Part shown: one piece after another, positions 24,309 through 37,598 of the stretch
How positions within the stretch are numbered: position 1 is the first letter of the stretch
How the letters are laid out: the number at the start of each line of letters is the position of its first letter
Origin: Arctopsyche grandis
Lineage: Eukaryota > Arthropoda > Insecta > Trichoptera > Hydropsychidae
Direction: 5' to 3'
Assembly: GCF_051622035.1 (NCBI RefSeq)
Contig: NC_135356.1
Coordinates: 11,249,579 to 11,313,578, forward strand
DNA: 64,000 nucleotides
Program-made: the position numbers and the translations under genes
Notes under the pieces: generated by a model
Database searches by the model: none
What the model was told of the DNA's origin: nothing
What the model saw: the letters and a program-made list of their open reading frames with translations, nothing else

Positions 24309-24387
24309 GATCTTTTTTTTTTTTCGATCTTTGCCTTCCAATATTTGCGTTTTCTGTAATTGAACATTCCGGCTCGTCAGGGAGACC
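24309..24387 (+). mobile_element. Solo arm of the palindromic (foldback) element family P
   Basis: The sequence CGATCTTTGCCTTCC, then ATATTTGCGTTTTCTG and GGCTCGTCAGGGAGACC matches the right arm of the elements at 37599-38003 and 50596-50966. The left arm and centre are missing. This shows that the family is dispersed and that single arms occur. Confidence 0.7.
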
Positions 24388-24941
24388 AATATAAGTAGTT
24401 GTAAAACTTATACAGTAGATGGAATCTTGTTAATTATTGTCTATTTCATATCAAGCCAAAAATAAATTGGTTATTTTAGTACAATCGGTTCCATTCTTGA
24501 GCATAGAATTCATTGAAAGAGTAACGTCCAAACTAGCTTATCTGTCAAACTTTGATCAGCAGTCTTTGATCAAAAAATTTACTGGTGCAGAGCGGCAAGT
24601 ACGTGAATGGATCGATTCCATAAAAAAGATAAAGAAATCAAAAAAATAAAAAAAAGTAAAAAGCCATGTGAAACGTAAAGGAGGTATGTAAAAATGGGGT
24701 TATATCCTACATCGTGTTTACAATTTCATTTATTTTCTAGCGCGCTATAGCAGAGTTGACGTACGATTGCAGGGAACAAACTCTAAATCTCGATTCCAAT
24801 TGGTCGAAAAGTTTCAGAAGATCTTATCCGATCAATAGGAATTGCACACTTATGTATCTCTTATGAACACATTCTTAGGGTTATCGTAATATGAAACTCT
24901 TTTCCATAGTTCGCAATAGTAAGTAATATTGAGGGATTGCG

Positions 24942-25450
24942 TTACCTGTTTCGGTAATTGGAAATTTATATCAATATATATATTGAGTGAATGCGACAGT
25001 TGCACTTCGACCAGATAAAACGTATTTTAAATTGACAAAATCGAGGTTTCGTATTCTCCTATTTTCTCCTCCAAAACTGGACCAATTTTAAAAAAATTTC
25101 ACCATCGGTATGAGAAAGATACTTTCTGTGCATCTATCGGCGTATTTTTTTTTTAAATCGACCGTTAAATAAGCACGCTAGACTCGTTTCGTGGATGTAA
25201 AAAAGAGGCGATTTTATAGATGTTTGGCGGCTCCTAGCTCCTATAAAAAATAAAACGATAGATGCACCCCAATGGTGGATATCCATAGCATATTAAAAAA
25301 TAATTTCTCTAGTGCCATAATTGAGGAAGGGAGAAGTATAGTACGTTTGTATGGACAAGGCGCTGCTGTCCAGCCCTCTTAAGAGTGGCAACACAGACCA
25401 ACCAAGTCGTAATAAATGCGATTAGACGGTTGTCTCAATTATGATTATTG
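24942..25450 (+). mobile_element. Family B element interrupted by a TTAA element
   Basis: GAGGGATTGCGTTACCTG at 24942 matches the family B left end. At 25383 the family B interior resumes with GAGTGGCAACACAGACC, as at 9862. Between them lies the TTAA-type element (to 25382). The right end is replaced by a family D copy starting at 25455. Confidence 0.5.
24963..25382 (-). mobile_element. TTAA-ended element, copy 2 (truncated at one end)
   Basis: The right end GTCCAGCCCTCTTAA matches, in complement, the left end of the element at 52429-52765. Shared interior blocks include GGAAGGGAGAAGT, ATGGATATCCA..., TGTTTGGCGGCTCCTA and TGAGTGAATGCGACAGTT. This copy has about 150 bp of interior absent from the 52-kb copy but lacks a clear opposite terminus. 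Confidence 0.55.
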
Positions 25451-25451
25451 A

Positions 25452-25720
25452 TTACTAGTGTTTTTACCCGACTTTGCTCGGTATTTTTATTATAAACAGC
25501 TTAAACATGGCAAAACAATTCAATAGTTAACATTAATTTGTTTCTTTATTAAATTTATTTGAATCGAAAAAATATAATATTTAACGATGTCGATATCATC
25601 TTCATAGAGACTTTACTTTGTTTTCGATGTTACCAACAAACCTTACATACATACATAGTTACAAAGTCTCTTTCGAAATTATATATCAGATTACGAATAG
25701 ATTTTTATTAATATGACATT
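25452..25720 (+). repeat. Dispersed repeat family D, copy 3
   Basis: It starts ACTAGTGTTTTTACCCGACT and contains the shared TTTATTAAATTTATTTGAAT and ACAAAGTCTCTTTCGAAATT blocks. A short CATACATACATA run is inserted just before the last block. Confidence 0.6.
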
Positions 25721-25767
25721 CACGTGAAATTTATTTTTAATTATTTACGGTTCATTTTTTTTAATTT

Positions 25768-27037
<1,270 letters not shown>

Positions 27038-27660
27038 TACTTAACTCACTATGGGCACGTTATTTTTAATAAATTCACATTCAAAGGCCATAAACAAAGC
27101 ATTTTTTGTTTTAATCCTCCAAACATATAAAAAAAATATTATTTAAAAAATTAAGTTTCAAACTTCCATTCATTGGCATCATACCAACATACCTCTAACC
27201 AAAATATCGATAAATTAAAAAAAAAAAAAAAAAACATTTCTATGGTTTATAGCTTAACTATTTTTTCCAAGTTATTGATCGATAATATTTCAAAATAATA
27301 ATGTTCAGAAAAGATTTCCAAATCCCCAGATATTGAAATTAACTGGTTTGTTTCTCGCGATACATTCAAGTCAAAAAAACAATGACCTATAAGATAGTAA
27401 TCATTTAGTAGATGAAAATATACTGAAATTTATATAAATTTTATACAAAATTGAATACAGCAATCACCGCAATTTGAGAAATACTGATCTGACAACTCAA
27501 ATGGTAGAAGACAACCATAAAGAAGCTGTATTCTAATTTTAATTTAATTGATATAAAGATTTAGAAGTTATGTTTAATTCACTATTATTTTTACAGTTAC
27601 TTTGCAAAAAATACGCACTCTTGGAGTTTTAAGAATATTTAGGCGGTCCACAACGAATTA
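27038..27660 (+). repeat. Dispersed repeat family A, most complete copy
   Basis: It starts TTAACTCACTATGGGCACG and ends near TTAGGCGGTCCACAACG. It carries the shared blocks AATCCTCCAAAC, CCAAAATATCGATAAA, TTGATCGATAATATT and TTACTTTGCAAAAAATACGC. It serves as the empty-site reference for the insertion at 20775-20970. Confidence 0.6.
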
Positions 27661-29210
27661 ATATATCTTGATTTATTCTCAATATATATAATTATTGGTC
27701 AAAAATGAAAAATGGAGCATGAGACCGAAAAGGCAAAGTTATTTACCGAAATAAGTATTAAAGTTATTTACCGAGACTGAAAAGGCAAAGTTATTGACAG
27801 TCTATCAGGAACACCACTTTGAAAAGAGTAAACAAAACTGAAATCAGAATTAATTCACCATTCAGAATATATAAATAAAATACTTTCATCTTTGTCATTT
27901 CATCGATAAAACGTTGAGCAAATTTGTCAAGATACAAAGATAATGTAACTTAAGTATGAAAAATCATAATTTCTAATAAGAAATAAAACCACAATTGCAA
28001 TGTTTAGTTTACTAATTCAAATAAAATAATCAAAAATTATTATTTTTGCTGTTAAATAATACACTTTCATTATTTTTACATAACACACATGACACACTTG
28101 TAATATATGTATGTATTTAAAATCTCACCTCGCCCTATATGAAAATATCTAAAATATATTTACCGGCTATATCGCTTCTCCTAAATATTTTATATAAACA
28201 AATAATCAACAAAGTTGAAAGGTCACCGTGAAACGAAATCTTTAGTTATAAATTATCAAGAGATATATGTAGTTGTTTTGTCACTCATTCACGCTTCAAA
28301 CGGGTGGTTCAATTTCAACATCCAAATCATCCATACCTGAAAAAACCTAACTAAAAACACGAATAATGAAAGTACATCGTTACAACACACATTTGACATT
28401 CATATAATAAGTATACCACAAAAGTCAACTAACTGCATCAAGCAAAAAAAAAATTATTACATACAAGTCTAGGAAATAGAACGTCATACATGTTATATGA
28501 TAAAACTTTAAAATACACCTTTCAATATAATTTAAAAAGAAGAAAACGAAATCATAAAAAAAATTGCATCTCAGCCACATTCACGACTCAATTTCACTAA
28601 ATACAAATTAAATCAGCTGATGGATTTGTGTTGCATGATGTCGATACATATTCGCCAAATTTGCAAAATAAACAAAATTTGATCAAATATTGCTTTAGAA
28701 TTTGTTCCCATTTATACATCTTCATACTATTAATGGTGAAAAAATTTTTGCTATGATACAAATGTCAACGAATTTAGCTTTGCATCATTCGTTTCAAATT
28801 TGAATAGTTTATAATTTTAGGTATTTTAAAAATGACATAATTCGATTAAAAACACCGTACGTTACTTTCAAAATATATCACCAGGAGAGAACCAGGCATT
28901 TTAAGCCAGTGCATACATACATACATACATATACATATAAAAATATCGAACGAGCAATAGGTTGTTTTGAATGGCGTCTCGCATGCATTGGTGAGGAGAG
29001 AGGAGTCAGGGGATAGTACGCGTGTTAGCAGAGCGGGGAGGGGGCGCAACAGCAAGGGGCAGATCCCCAAAAATTGAAGACAAGGGTGTAATTTATGGAC
29101 GTGTGTTGATCGGGTTGCGATGGTAATGAACGGGAAAGCTCATGTGTTCGTGATACGCGAATGTTGATGAGTGAATAAGTATAGCAATTAACCTGAATTT
29201 GGTGCCGGGA
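27661..29210. other. Gene-free stretch
   Basis: AT-rich with no supported exon. Several poly-A runs and CATA repeats are seen near 28915-28940. Confidence 0.4.
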
Positions 29211-29345
29211 ATAAAAGTGCGGGGGGGCGGCGCCCCCGCGCCCGCGCATCTGTCCTGGAGCGGAGCGCCCCCGACACAATGGCGCTACCGGTAGCCGCCC
29301 GACACACACCAACGGACGCCCACGCTGGCCACAAAGCGACTCGCA
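29211..29345. repeat. GC-rich island with inverted G/C runs
   Basis: A GGGGGGGCGGCGCCCCCGCG-type palindrome starts near 29221 and is followed by GAGCGGAGCGCCCCCGACAC. The surrounding 2 kb is AT-rich, so the change is abrupt. The 133-codon - strand frame (29025-29426) results from low stop frequency here and has no protein features. Confidence 0.45.
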
Positions 29346-29587
29346 AACGACAATACCTCGATGATGCGATATGATAAACCCCGATAATACGAAACGATCT
29401 GCCATCTGTGCGATTTGACGTTTCATTTTTTACTTTATTTTAAATACTAACCAGATTACAAATTCGAAAGCGCCAATATTTCCTCACGATGAAAAAACTA
29501 AGGCCGTGGAGTCGTGTCAACTCCGACTCCGATTTCGTATTTATTTATTTTTGCTTTTTACAAGGCACTTTTTTACGCACTTACTAG

Positions 29588-29780
29588 TATTGTACCCGAT
29601 GAAATATCATCGCATGGGTGTTGGCATATTATGTTGGTAATTGGAATATTCGTCACATAGCGGTGGTCACAAAGACAATTTTGCCATGAAAATCGCGAAT
29701 ACACAATATTTGGCACTCAAGTTCTCGTTAGTATGATAGTTATCGTTAGTATGATGGACTTTTCGGCTGCCAGATTTTAT
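29588..29780 (+). repeat. Dispersed repeat family F, copy 1
   Basis: It starts TACCCGATGAAATATCATCG and contains GCCATGAAAATCGCGAATAC and GGACTTTTCGGCTGCCAGAT. The last two blocks recur in the same order at 54530-54660. The first block recurs inverted at 36113-36172. Confidence 0.6.
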
Positions 29781-29782
29781 TT

Positions 29783-30130
29783 TTATTTATTTATTTATTT
29801 AATATACTTGGGGGAGGCGGCAAAGCCGATAGGCCCAAGGGGTTTGAACAATCATATTTTACAAATTATCATGTTTGAAATAAAAAATGAGAAAAATTAA
29901 AATACATTAAAAAGAAAAAAAACAATTTTAAAATAAAAAAATAAGAGAAAAAGAAAAATATAAAAACAAAAGGAAAGAAAAGAAAAAACAGAAATACGAT
30001 TATGGGAAAGAAGAATTACAAAAATCCTTTAGTTTTAAAAAAAGTATCAAGTTTATTCTTAAAAATATTAATATTATCAGTAAAAAAAAAAATTTAAAAA
30101 TTAAAAAAAAAAAATTGTTTTTTATTTATT
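29783..30130 (-). mobile_element. LINE 3' tail with hairpin and A/T-rich interior
   Basis: On the - strand, GGGCCTATCGGCTTTGCCGCC is a short hairpin that runs into an AATA-repeat tail (29787-29812). It matches 7935-7984. The sequence before it on that strand is poly-pyrimidine. No ORF remains. Confidence 0.4.
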
Positions 30131-30445
30131 TTTTTGCCCTCTAGGGCTTCGCCCTCGACACCCCCCCTGAACCGTTGCCTTCTAGGGCATCGCCCTTGGT
30201 GCCCCCCCTGAGCCTTTGCCCTTGAATCGAAAATGAATCGAAAATTCAGGGCCCCATGGAGCTGCACCCATGGGGGTGCCATAGGGCCCCCTGCGCCCCT
30301 TGTGCCACCAATTGCGAATCATTTGTTCGATGACGGCTGCGCTCCATGAAACTGCGCCCCCTTCTGGGACCCATGCGGCTGAGCCCCATAAGGCTGCGCC
30401 TCCTTCGAAGCCCCTGTGGCACCCCCAGCGAAACCCCATGGTTGC
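30131..30445. repeat. GC-rich repeat island
   Basis: Irregular short repeats of GGCTGCGCCCC, CTAGGGC(T/A)TCGCCCT and GGGCCCCATGG types stand in an otherwise AT-rich region. Overlapping open frames on both strands are Gly/Ala/Trp/Pro-rich and come from the repeats. Similar motifs occur at 31525-31620 and 31828-31870. Confidence 0.5.
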
Positions 30446-31519
30446 AAACAATATACATAGAAGTTTTGTCTTTTGTTATTATATTCGTACATTTTGTTTT
30501 AGCTGGCTTACCTCGATAAAATAAATGAATTTTTGTTATCAATCCACAAGAATAGTCGAAGTATGATTTTTCTAAGTGTAATTTTTCTTAATTCTCATAT
30601 AAAGATGATTTAATGTGTTATCCCTATTAATTCAATTCAGATTTGTGTAAATACGAGCGAAGATTTGTGTAAGTACGAGGTTTTAGCTCGCAATTTTACC
30701 GATTTAAAATTCAGCACACTTTCAATTAACCCTTTTAAACGAAAACAAAAATAGTGTGGCCAGAACACTATCCCAATAAACATGTTTCAATAGAAAATAC
30801 TCAATATAAAATAGTATTAACAGTGGGAAAAATGCCAAGTGGAAATACGTACTTTTGACTTTTGATTTGTACTGGACGACAACTTGGAGAGATTTGAAAG
30901 CTGAAAAGTACTACAAATGAAAGATAAAATACCCGACTATAGATTACATATTCATTTTGAACAGGAAATTGACAGATTTTGAGGCATCGACCGAACAAAA
31001 CCAAGATGTAGAAAAAACGTGCGATTTAAAAAACACATATATCTCCGAATCTCGAGCCAGTCAACATTTTTAATTACCAGATTTATGTTCACGGGGCATA
31101 GATCGACAAGAAAAGGCATATCTCGTCTCTGAACCAAAAAAAAGTCGTCATTTGTCGAACAGTGTTATTATATACGATATTTTATAAATTTATAAACCGT
31201 CATGTATTCGATTTACATGAGAATATCGATTTTAAAATACGAGTACACATAACGATACTCTAACCTTGATTAGAAGATGATGCTCCAAATTTCGATAGAA
31301 GATGACAAAGCCAGTAAAAACCAAAAAACCAAACAAAAAGAATAATGGCCAGATTAATTCATTGGATACCTTTGTAATTTTCAACTTTTTTAATTTTTAT
31401 AATTTTTCAAAATATTGTTAGTTCCGTATTTTCCTTTATATTTCCTTTTTGTATTGAATTTTTTTTTGTGTATTTGCTTAATTTTTTTTTTAATTTTGAA
31501 AAAAGTATTGTTTAAATAT
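30446..31519. other. Gene-free stretch
   Basis: No exon is supported. AT-rich, with poly-T runs towards 31480. Confidence 0.4.
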
Positions 31520-31730
31520 TAATATGGGGCCCTGGGGGGCGCAGACACCAAGGCGGGGCCCTAGGGGGGCGTAGACGCCGGGGGTGGAGCCCTAGGGAAC
31601 AGCCACGGGGGCGTAGGCGCGGAGTTGTAGACGCTGCGCTGAAATTCTCTCTCTTTTTGTCGTACAGCCTTACTTTTGTCGTACAGTCGTACAGACAAGA
31701 GGAACAGGCTGTTCCTTTTGTATCCTGCTC

Positions 31731-31789
<59 letters not shown>

Positions 31790-31875
31790 CATATATATTC
31801 GATTTTTTTCGATTTAACGGATTCAAAGTCCCATGGGGCCCCACCGGGGGCGCAGCCCCATGGGGCTTCGCTTGG
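31520..31875. repeat. GC-rich repeats flanking a (TA)n tract and a family P centre
   Basis: Left and right edges carry GGGGCCCTRGGGGGCG and CCATGGGGCCCC-like palindromic motifs. Between them, 31693-31731 (AAGAGGAACAGGCTGTTCCT then a GTATCCTGCTCG block) matches the centre of the family P elements. A (TA)n tract lies at 31732-31785. It looks like a composite of an old family P centre and a GC-rich satellite-like sequence. Confidence 0.5.
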
Positions 31876-33371
31876 TCTACTAAATAATAGGTTAATTAAA
31901 GTTTTTGTTTTGTAAATATTATTGATAAATATATTACGTATACATTAAAAAAAATTGGTTTCAGTTTGTATTCTTAAATTAAATAAAATCGTCGACGAAT
32001 CTAGTTTTACGTGAGTGGAATGAGTATTTTGTCATATCTGTATATTCAACATGAGTAAAATAATTATCACTGGAATAATATTTGCAGTAATCAATGTTAT
32101 TTTTATTGGCAATTTTGGTGCTACTGCGCGCATTGTGTTCATAACCTCTGACTTTTCCATCACTGTACGTAAATTCATACTCTATCACGGATTGAAGATA
32201 GCAGATGAACAATTTTCTTGAATTAATCAGTAACTATGAATGATTCGCAAACCTAAAATGTGAGTGAGAAATTTCACAACAGACGTAAGACAAAGATAAA
32301 TCGAATCGTACCGAACGAACGAAGCAATTATTGGTTAGAACGAAGCAATTACCAAAGCAGAATTGGCAGAAAATTATGTCAATAATTTAAAAACGTGAAA
32401 AAAAACTAGTTCGACTGGATGTAAAATCATACATACATATATTGATTTACAGCTGTTCAATATGGACGAAGTGAATGCGCCGCGGGAATTTATTTGTTAT
32501 ATTACGCATGCAGTTCGGTCGTTTCATTATAATAAAAGTTCAACATATTCTCCATATTATATACAATTAACCTAATTTTCCGCGAATTCTAAAAACGAAA
32601 AAAGGTTATAAAAAGTTTTGTTAAAAAAATGTTTGGGCGCACGCCTGTGTTTCAACCCACCCCATTAAAAAAATCTTTTATATATATATTACATAACTGT
32701 GACATGTAACATATGTAAATATGTAAAAAACATTTAAATAGAAACGGTGTTGAGCAATGAGTGACATCTATGATTTTTTATAAAACCATACGTATTTGGC
32801 CACACGAAAAGATTTGCGTCCTTGGTGCTTGTTGTTTTGGAGCGTATCTAAAAATAAAAATAAAACATGGCTGCGTAAATCAATACTGTTAATATAGTAG
32901 CATTTATTGACCTCTTACATGACGGAGGAAAAAAATCGAAATTGCTCTCCAGGCCGGAGATGTTAAAGATTTTTTTAGACTTAATATAATAAATCTTTGT
33001 GATTGCTTTAATTGTTGTAATACATTAAAAATTAAATCAAAACTATTTATTGTAAAACTACCTAATTACATAATTCCATATTGTTATAAATTTCAGAGAT
33101 TCCTGTTCAGTCAACAAGATCTTCTAACGATTACCATCAATTTCCGTGATAAACATACATATGTACGTATGTATAATATATTTTTTCATCGTTTTTCTAT
33201 TTTGCATTACAGGTGAAATTTTTATTACTAATTTTAAGTATACTTACATTTACACAAATACATATGCAAATTTGAGATGACAATTTTTATGTCAAAATCA
33301 CAACTTTTAGAAAAAATAAACGAACCGAAACCGAATGTATTTGAAACATTTTTTTAATTCGGTTTTTCAAA
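31876..33371. other. Gene-free stretch
   Basis: No gene or assigned repeat. The 77-codon - strand frame at 31979-32212 has no recognised features. Confidence 0.4.
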
Positions 33372-33966
33372 ATCAATGCTGGACTAAGAATTACAATACC
33401 GGTTCCCCGATAAATCGTCAAAATTTCAACATCTGTAAATACCGGTAAATTTTAAATTTTACCTGTAAAAACCGAAAATATTTTATCGTGAATGAAGTAC
33501 ATATCCACGCATTTAATTACATAATATTACAATAAAAATTGATCCAAATGGCGTATTTTGGTTAGGTATTCTGGAATTTGTTTATTTTCAGTATTCAATG
33601 TGGAAATTTTAAATTCATAAATTCACTGTTAACACAGACCAACCAAATCGTAACAAATGCAATCAGATGGTTGTTTCAATTATGTTCAAAACTTTCAAAT
33701 GGTCCAAACTTTAAATAAATAAATATAAAATAAAATTTATTTATTGTTACAAATTTACTTTAATGCTTTTATGTGACATTATTTAATAGATATATTTTAA
33801 ATTATGTACGATTCAATCTAGGTTAACGTTTTTAGGTAAAGTAACCACACACAGTTATCTAATCCACAAAAAAAGCTTTTTTCAGTTACCAGTATGGATG
33901 GTAGTAGGACAAAATCATTTATAGTTTAGCGGTTTATGAAATTTAACGGTAAATTGCAATCCTTTG
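33372..33966 (+). mobile_element. Family B element, copy 3
   Basis: The left end AAGAATTACAATACCGGTTC and right end GGTAAATTGCAATCCTTTG resemble the family B termini. The interior blocks AACACAGACCAACCAAATCG, TTCAATCTAGGTTAACG and CAGTTATCTAATCCAC are shared with 9383-10140. No target-site duplication was found. Confidence 0.55.
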
Positions 33967-34729
33967 TATGTAACAATAGTTACATACAAAGTCTCTTTCG
34001 AATTATATATTAGATTATTAAACTTCATTTATTACACTGAGCAACAAAAAATCACGTTTTTGAGTTACCGGAGCGGAGACTAACCGATCCTTACTAAGTT
34101 TGACCCACTGGATTCGAATATGATAATGATTTTTGTTGGTTGGTGATCGTTTACGAGATATGAGCGTTTAAAAAAATGCGAGGTTTTTACACTTTTTTGG
34201 CTTTTGCGGTTTTTAACTCAAAATCTAGTATAATTGTGCTCAAAGTGAGTGTTGGAATCAATAGTCAGATGTTTTAATTTTATATTGATTGTGTTTTTTT
34301 ATTGTTTTAAAAAACTTATAATTAATTGTCTTGCGAATTATAAAAGTCAAAAATATTTTTTTTTTTATGGATTTTTTCTCCATGCTATTTTGCGTTTATT
34401 TGCCCACTTTTTTATTTCACCACGTTTATAAGGATTGGTTTTCTATGTTCGAATATTCGTATGTTCGTATTGATACAATTTTTGGAGAACAGATTCAGAA
34501 CAGATAACTGCTGACAAACTGTCTTGCCGCACATTGGATGCATATTCGTACGATTCGTATTAATAAATAATATCTCGTCGTACGTATTATATAAAGTTCG
34601 TCCACTAGGTTCGCTTTGTCCATTACGATCAGTTATTTATTGCAGTTCTTCGATAACGTTTGTGCGAAATGAATAGTCTGTACCTTCTAGAAAACTCCCT
34701 CCTGACTCATAGATTGCGGCGTCATCTTC
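33967..34729. other. Gene-free stretch with a family D end fragment
   Basis: 33975-34020 matches the 3' end of family D (ACAAAGTCTCTTTCGAATTA). The rest has no gene or repeat that I can define. Confidence 0.4.
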
Positions 34730-34915
34730 GTAGAACGGTGCCACGACAAATCGGATCTAACACTCAACGACATAACACGCACGACATATCGCTCACGCGA
34801 CAAATGGCTCACGCGACCTTACGCTCACAGACACTATATTTACAGATAAAACGTTCACGGGACAAATTGCATATGCGACAAAACTCACAGAATTATTCAT
34901 ACGTACAAAAACGTT
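34730..34915 (+). repeat. Degenerate short repeats (GCTCACGCGACAAAT type)
   Basis: Variants of a unit of about 15 bp (TCACGCGACAAAT, TCACGCGACCTTA, TCACGGGACAAATTG, CATGCGACAAAAC) recur irregularly. The frame across it (34660-34962) is rich in Arg/His/Gln because of the repeat and is probably not a gene. Confidence 0.4.
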
Positions 34916-35342
34916 ATTTTTTACACAAGAATTATTCCAAAACTCAATTAAACATATCGTGACGAATTAACACACTATCACAGATAAAAAAAATATATAC
35001 ATATATAGCTATACAAACCAGTTTAAAGTCAATTTATTCATAATTTACATAGTTTATTATAATATTTTTTTAATTCTTCGTATTTTCGTTCAGTTACAAT
35101 TATTTTTTTAAGTGGTGTTAATTATAAATTCTATTATATATGAAATAATCAACGGGACTATATAATATTATGTTTTTATATTTAATATATGTTCAATTCA
35201 TCATTCAAGACTTCGTCTTATTTTTAAATATTATATCAACAGTACTATTATTGAACGATTGTAAGGATTTTGAAATATGTAAATAGAATACAATGTTCGG
35301 AAAGTTTTTCCAATATACATATCATATATATAAAGACGGTAA

Positions 35343-35344
<2 letters not shown>
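34916..35344. other. Gene-free stretch
   Basis: AT-rich; nothing identifiable. Confidence 0.4.

Positions 35345-35413
<69 letters not shown>
35345..35413. repeat. (TG)n microsatellite
   Basis: About 34 uninterrupted TG units. Confidence 0.97.
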
Positions 35414-35415
<2 letters not shown>

Positions 35416-35777
35416 TAACTCTCGCCGAACATAATGAACGAATAATTCGATAAAAACGATAAAAATCGATTAATTCATTTTTCGACGAGACGACTTTGTC
35501 GCGACTCGAACCGATCACCCCAAATAGCCTGAATATGGGTCTAAATTGAGCTAATGATCTCGGACATCACGCCAAATCCAATTTTTCATTTCGCCTTTTT
35601 TTTTAAACATTAATTGAAATATTCCTTCTCGCCATATAAAAATACGTAATTTTAATAATTTCATTTAGCGAGGTTTTGAACCATTTTTTATGTATTTATT
35701 TTCAATTAAATTATAATTATAATTTAAATTTATTTAAATTATTTATATTTTGACGATATTCGAGAAAAAAATTGATT

Positions 35778-35880
35778 TCATTCACCGCGGGCGCCGGGAA
35801 TCGAACCTCGGACCTTCCGATCCAAACGCAATGGCCCTCACGAGCTCGCGTCGCACGCCATATCCTCGCCCAGAATACGT
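35778..35880 (-). mobile_element. tRNA-like SINE head
   Basis: On the - strand GAGGTTCGATTCCCGG is a clear box B (about 35800-35815). The upstream region reads ATGGCGTGCGACGCGAGC, which could hold a degenerate box A. The T stem does not pair fully, so this is more likely a SINE or tRNA pseudogene than a functional tRNA. It does not match family S1. Confidence 0.4.
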
Positions 35881-36109
35881 GTTACACATCATGTAAATAC
35901 ACATCATATGTATATGCACGTAATTTGTTATGTGTAATAATAATATTCAACGTTACGAGGTCAATGACCGTTTGTGTATAGTCGGAAAATATTACATTTT
36001 GTTAACGTTAACTTTAAGAATTGAAAATTATTACAAATAAAGAATTGAAAACTATCTATGAGAGTCTACGAAAATAACGGTTCCGGTTCCGGATTTTTTT
36101 TTTAGTTTT

Positions 36110-36172
36110 ATACGGGTATATAATAATTTTATACCCATGCGATGATATTTCATCGGGCTATTCACTAGTAAT
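36110..36172 (-). repeat. Dispersed repeat family F fragment
   Basis: TACCCATGCGATGATATTTC followed by ATCGGGC is the inverted equivalent of the start of the 29588 copy. Confidence 0.5.
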
Positions 36173-36479
36173 TAATATTGGTTAATTGCGATATCGAGAA
36201 AGTGCTTAATTTTTTTTTTGCGAGTATGAAAAATTGTAATGCTTGAATAAATGCTCTGCAATTGAATTGAAAATCGAGAGAGGTGTTGTCAACTGAATTT
36301 GAAATATTTAAATTATTTTGCTATAGTAAAAAGGTTATAAACAATGATACAAAAGTACATAATTTGATATGCAAAAGTTAACAATATTTGATACGAATTC
36401 AATGAACATAAAGAGCTTATTATCCCTCTAATAGTTTGGTTTTCGGATTTAAAAATTTCGTAGTTACAATTATTTTTTA
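36173..36479. other. Gene-free stretch
   Basis: No gene or repeat is assigned. Confidence 0.4.
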
Positions 36480-36920
36480 AATTAATGTTAATTGTAAATG
36501 CTTTTATATGTAGTTTCATATTCCCCATGGGTTTTATCAAAGCTTTTAAAAAAGCAAATATAACACAATGTCTAATGGGTGATCCAAATATGATGCTATC
36601 AGTTTATTTATTTATTGAAACTGCCTGTAGGTGCAAGGCATTCCTTATGCTATATATTTTTTTTATTTGATATTTTTCTTTATCTGTTATTATTAAATGC
36701 TGTTTTTTATGTTTATGTATGGATGTATTTATATTTATGTTCAAATGTATTTTTTTTATGTATAATTGATGGTTGTATTATTTTCGTTGTGTATTGATTT
36801 GTATTTAATTGTTATTTTGTTTTTTTTGTGTTATGTTTTTGACCATTGTGGCGCTTTAGGAATTCCTGTTATGCCACAATGGTCTGTTTAGAATAAAATA
36901 AATAAATAAAATAAATAAAT
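36480..36920 (+). mobile_element. LINE 3' end with conserved hairpin (family L), copy 2
   Basis: A perfect 12-bp stem GACCATTGTGGC / GCCACAATGGTC encloses CTTTAGGAATTCCTGTTAT... at 36841-36884 and is followed by an AATAAATAAA tail. Upstream, a T-rich 3' region resembles that before the copy at 15950. A more diverged third copy may lie at 51830-51975 (GGCCACGGTGTCCG then AAAATAAAATAAAATA). No reverse transcriptase remains. Confidence 0.6.
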
Positions 36921-37589
36921 TTATAAAAATGTTAAGGAGGTATGTAAAAAGGCCAACATTTGTTTCGATTTACCTGCTTTCGCGATAATGTTGAGTCGAT
37001 ATTTATCGAAACCTGTAAAACACCATGTAATACATTTTTATACGCAGCGAAAAATTAACAATTAACTATAATTATCAATGATAAGATGTTCCGTGATCGA
37101 GATTTTAGTGACTGGCGCGAGATCGCTTTTTGTTTAATAATCTTTTTATACATTGATGAATAGCAAAAACTTGCGCAGATATAATTTTTTTTCAGATATA
37201 ATTTACATTGGGATTTTTTTTCTCAAACACAACCCTAGAGTTGCACCTTCATATTTTCCGAATTGATGCTTTATTATTATTTTCTTAATATTCATTTTTA
37301 GCTTAAATCAATTCTCAATCTATTATTTTTCTTAAGAGTACATATGCATGTTTTTTGAAATTCTTTTCATCTAAAAATTCGTTCGGGGTGGAATTATTCC
37401 TTGCAACTGTAGACATCCAAAATCACTAATTAAAATTTTATAATTAATCTTATTATTATAATAATTAAGCAAACAATATCAACATACATAATTACCCTTA
37501 TTGTAAAACCATAATTACCCTTATTGTAAACCCTTACTGCAAAACCATAATTACCCTTATTGTTTAATTCCAAAATATCCATTTTGTAT
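36921..37589. other. Gene-free stretch
   Basis: No exon is supported. Short direct repeats of ACCCTTATTGTAAA occur near 37493-37560. Confidence 0.4.
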
Positions 37590-37598
37590 TTCGAAAAT

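Noticed and set aside
30182..30542. Gly/Trp/Ala-rich frames on the - strand
   Set aside because: They overlap each other in two frames within a GC-rich repeat island and encode only repeat-derived residues.
31561..31915. Tyr/Ile-repeat proteins on both strands
   Set aside because: Translation of a (TA)n microsatellite. The same applies at 22856-23066 and 25770-25961.
35778..35880. A functional tRNA gene
   Set aside because: The box B is good but the T stem does not pair fully and no acceptor stem is seen. A SINE head is more likely.
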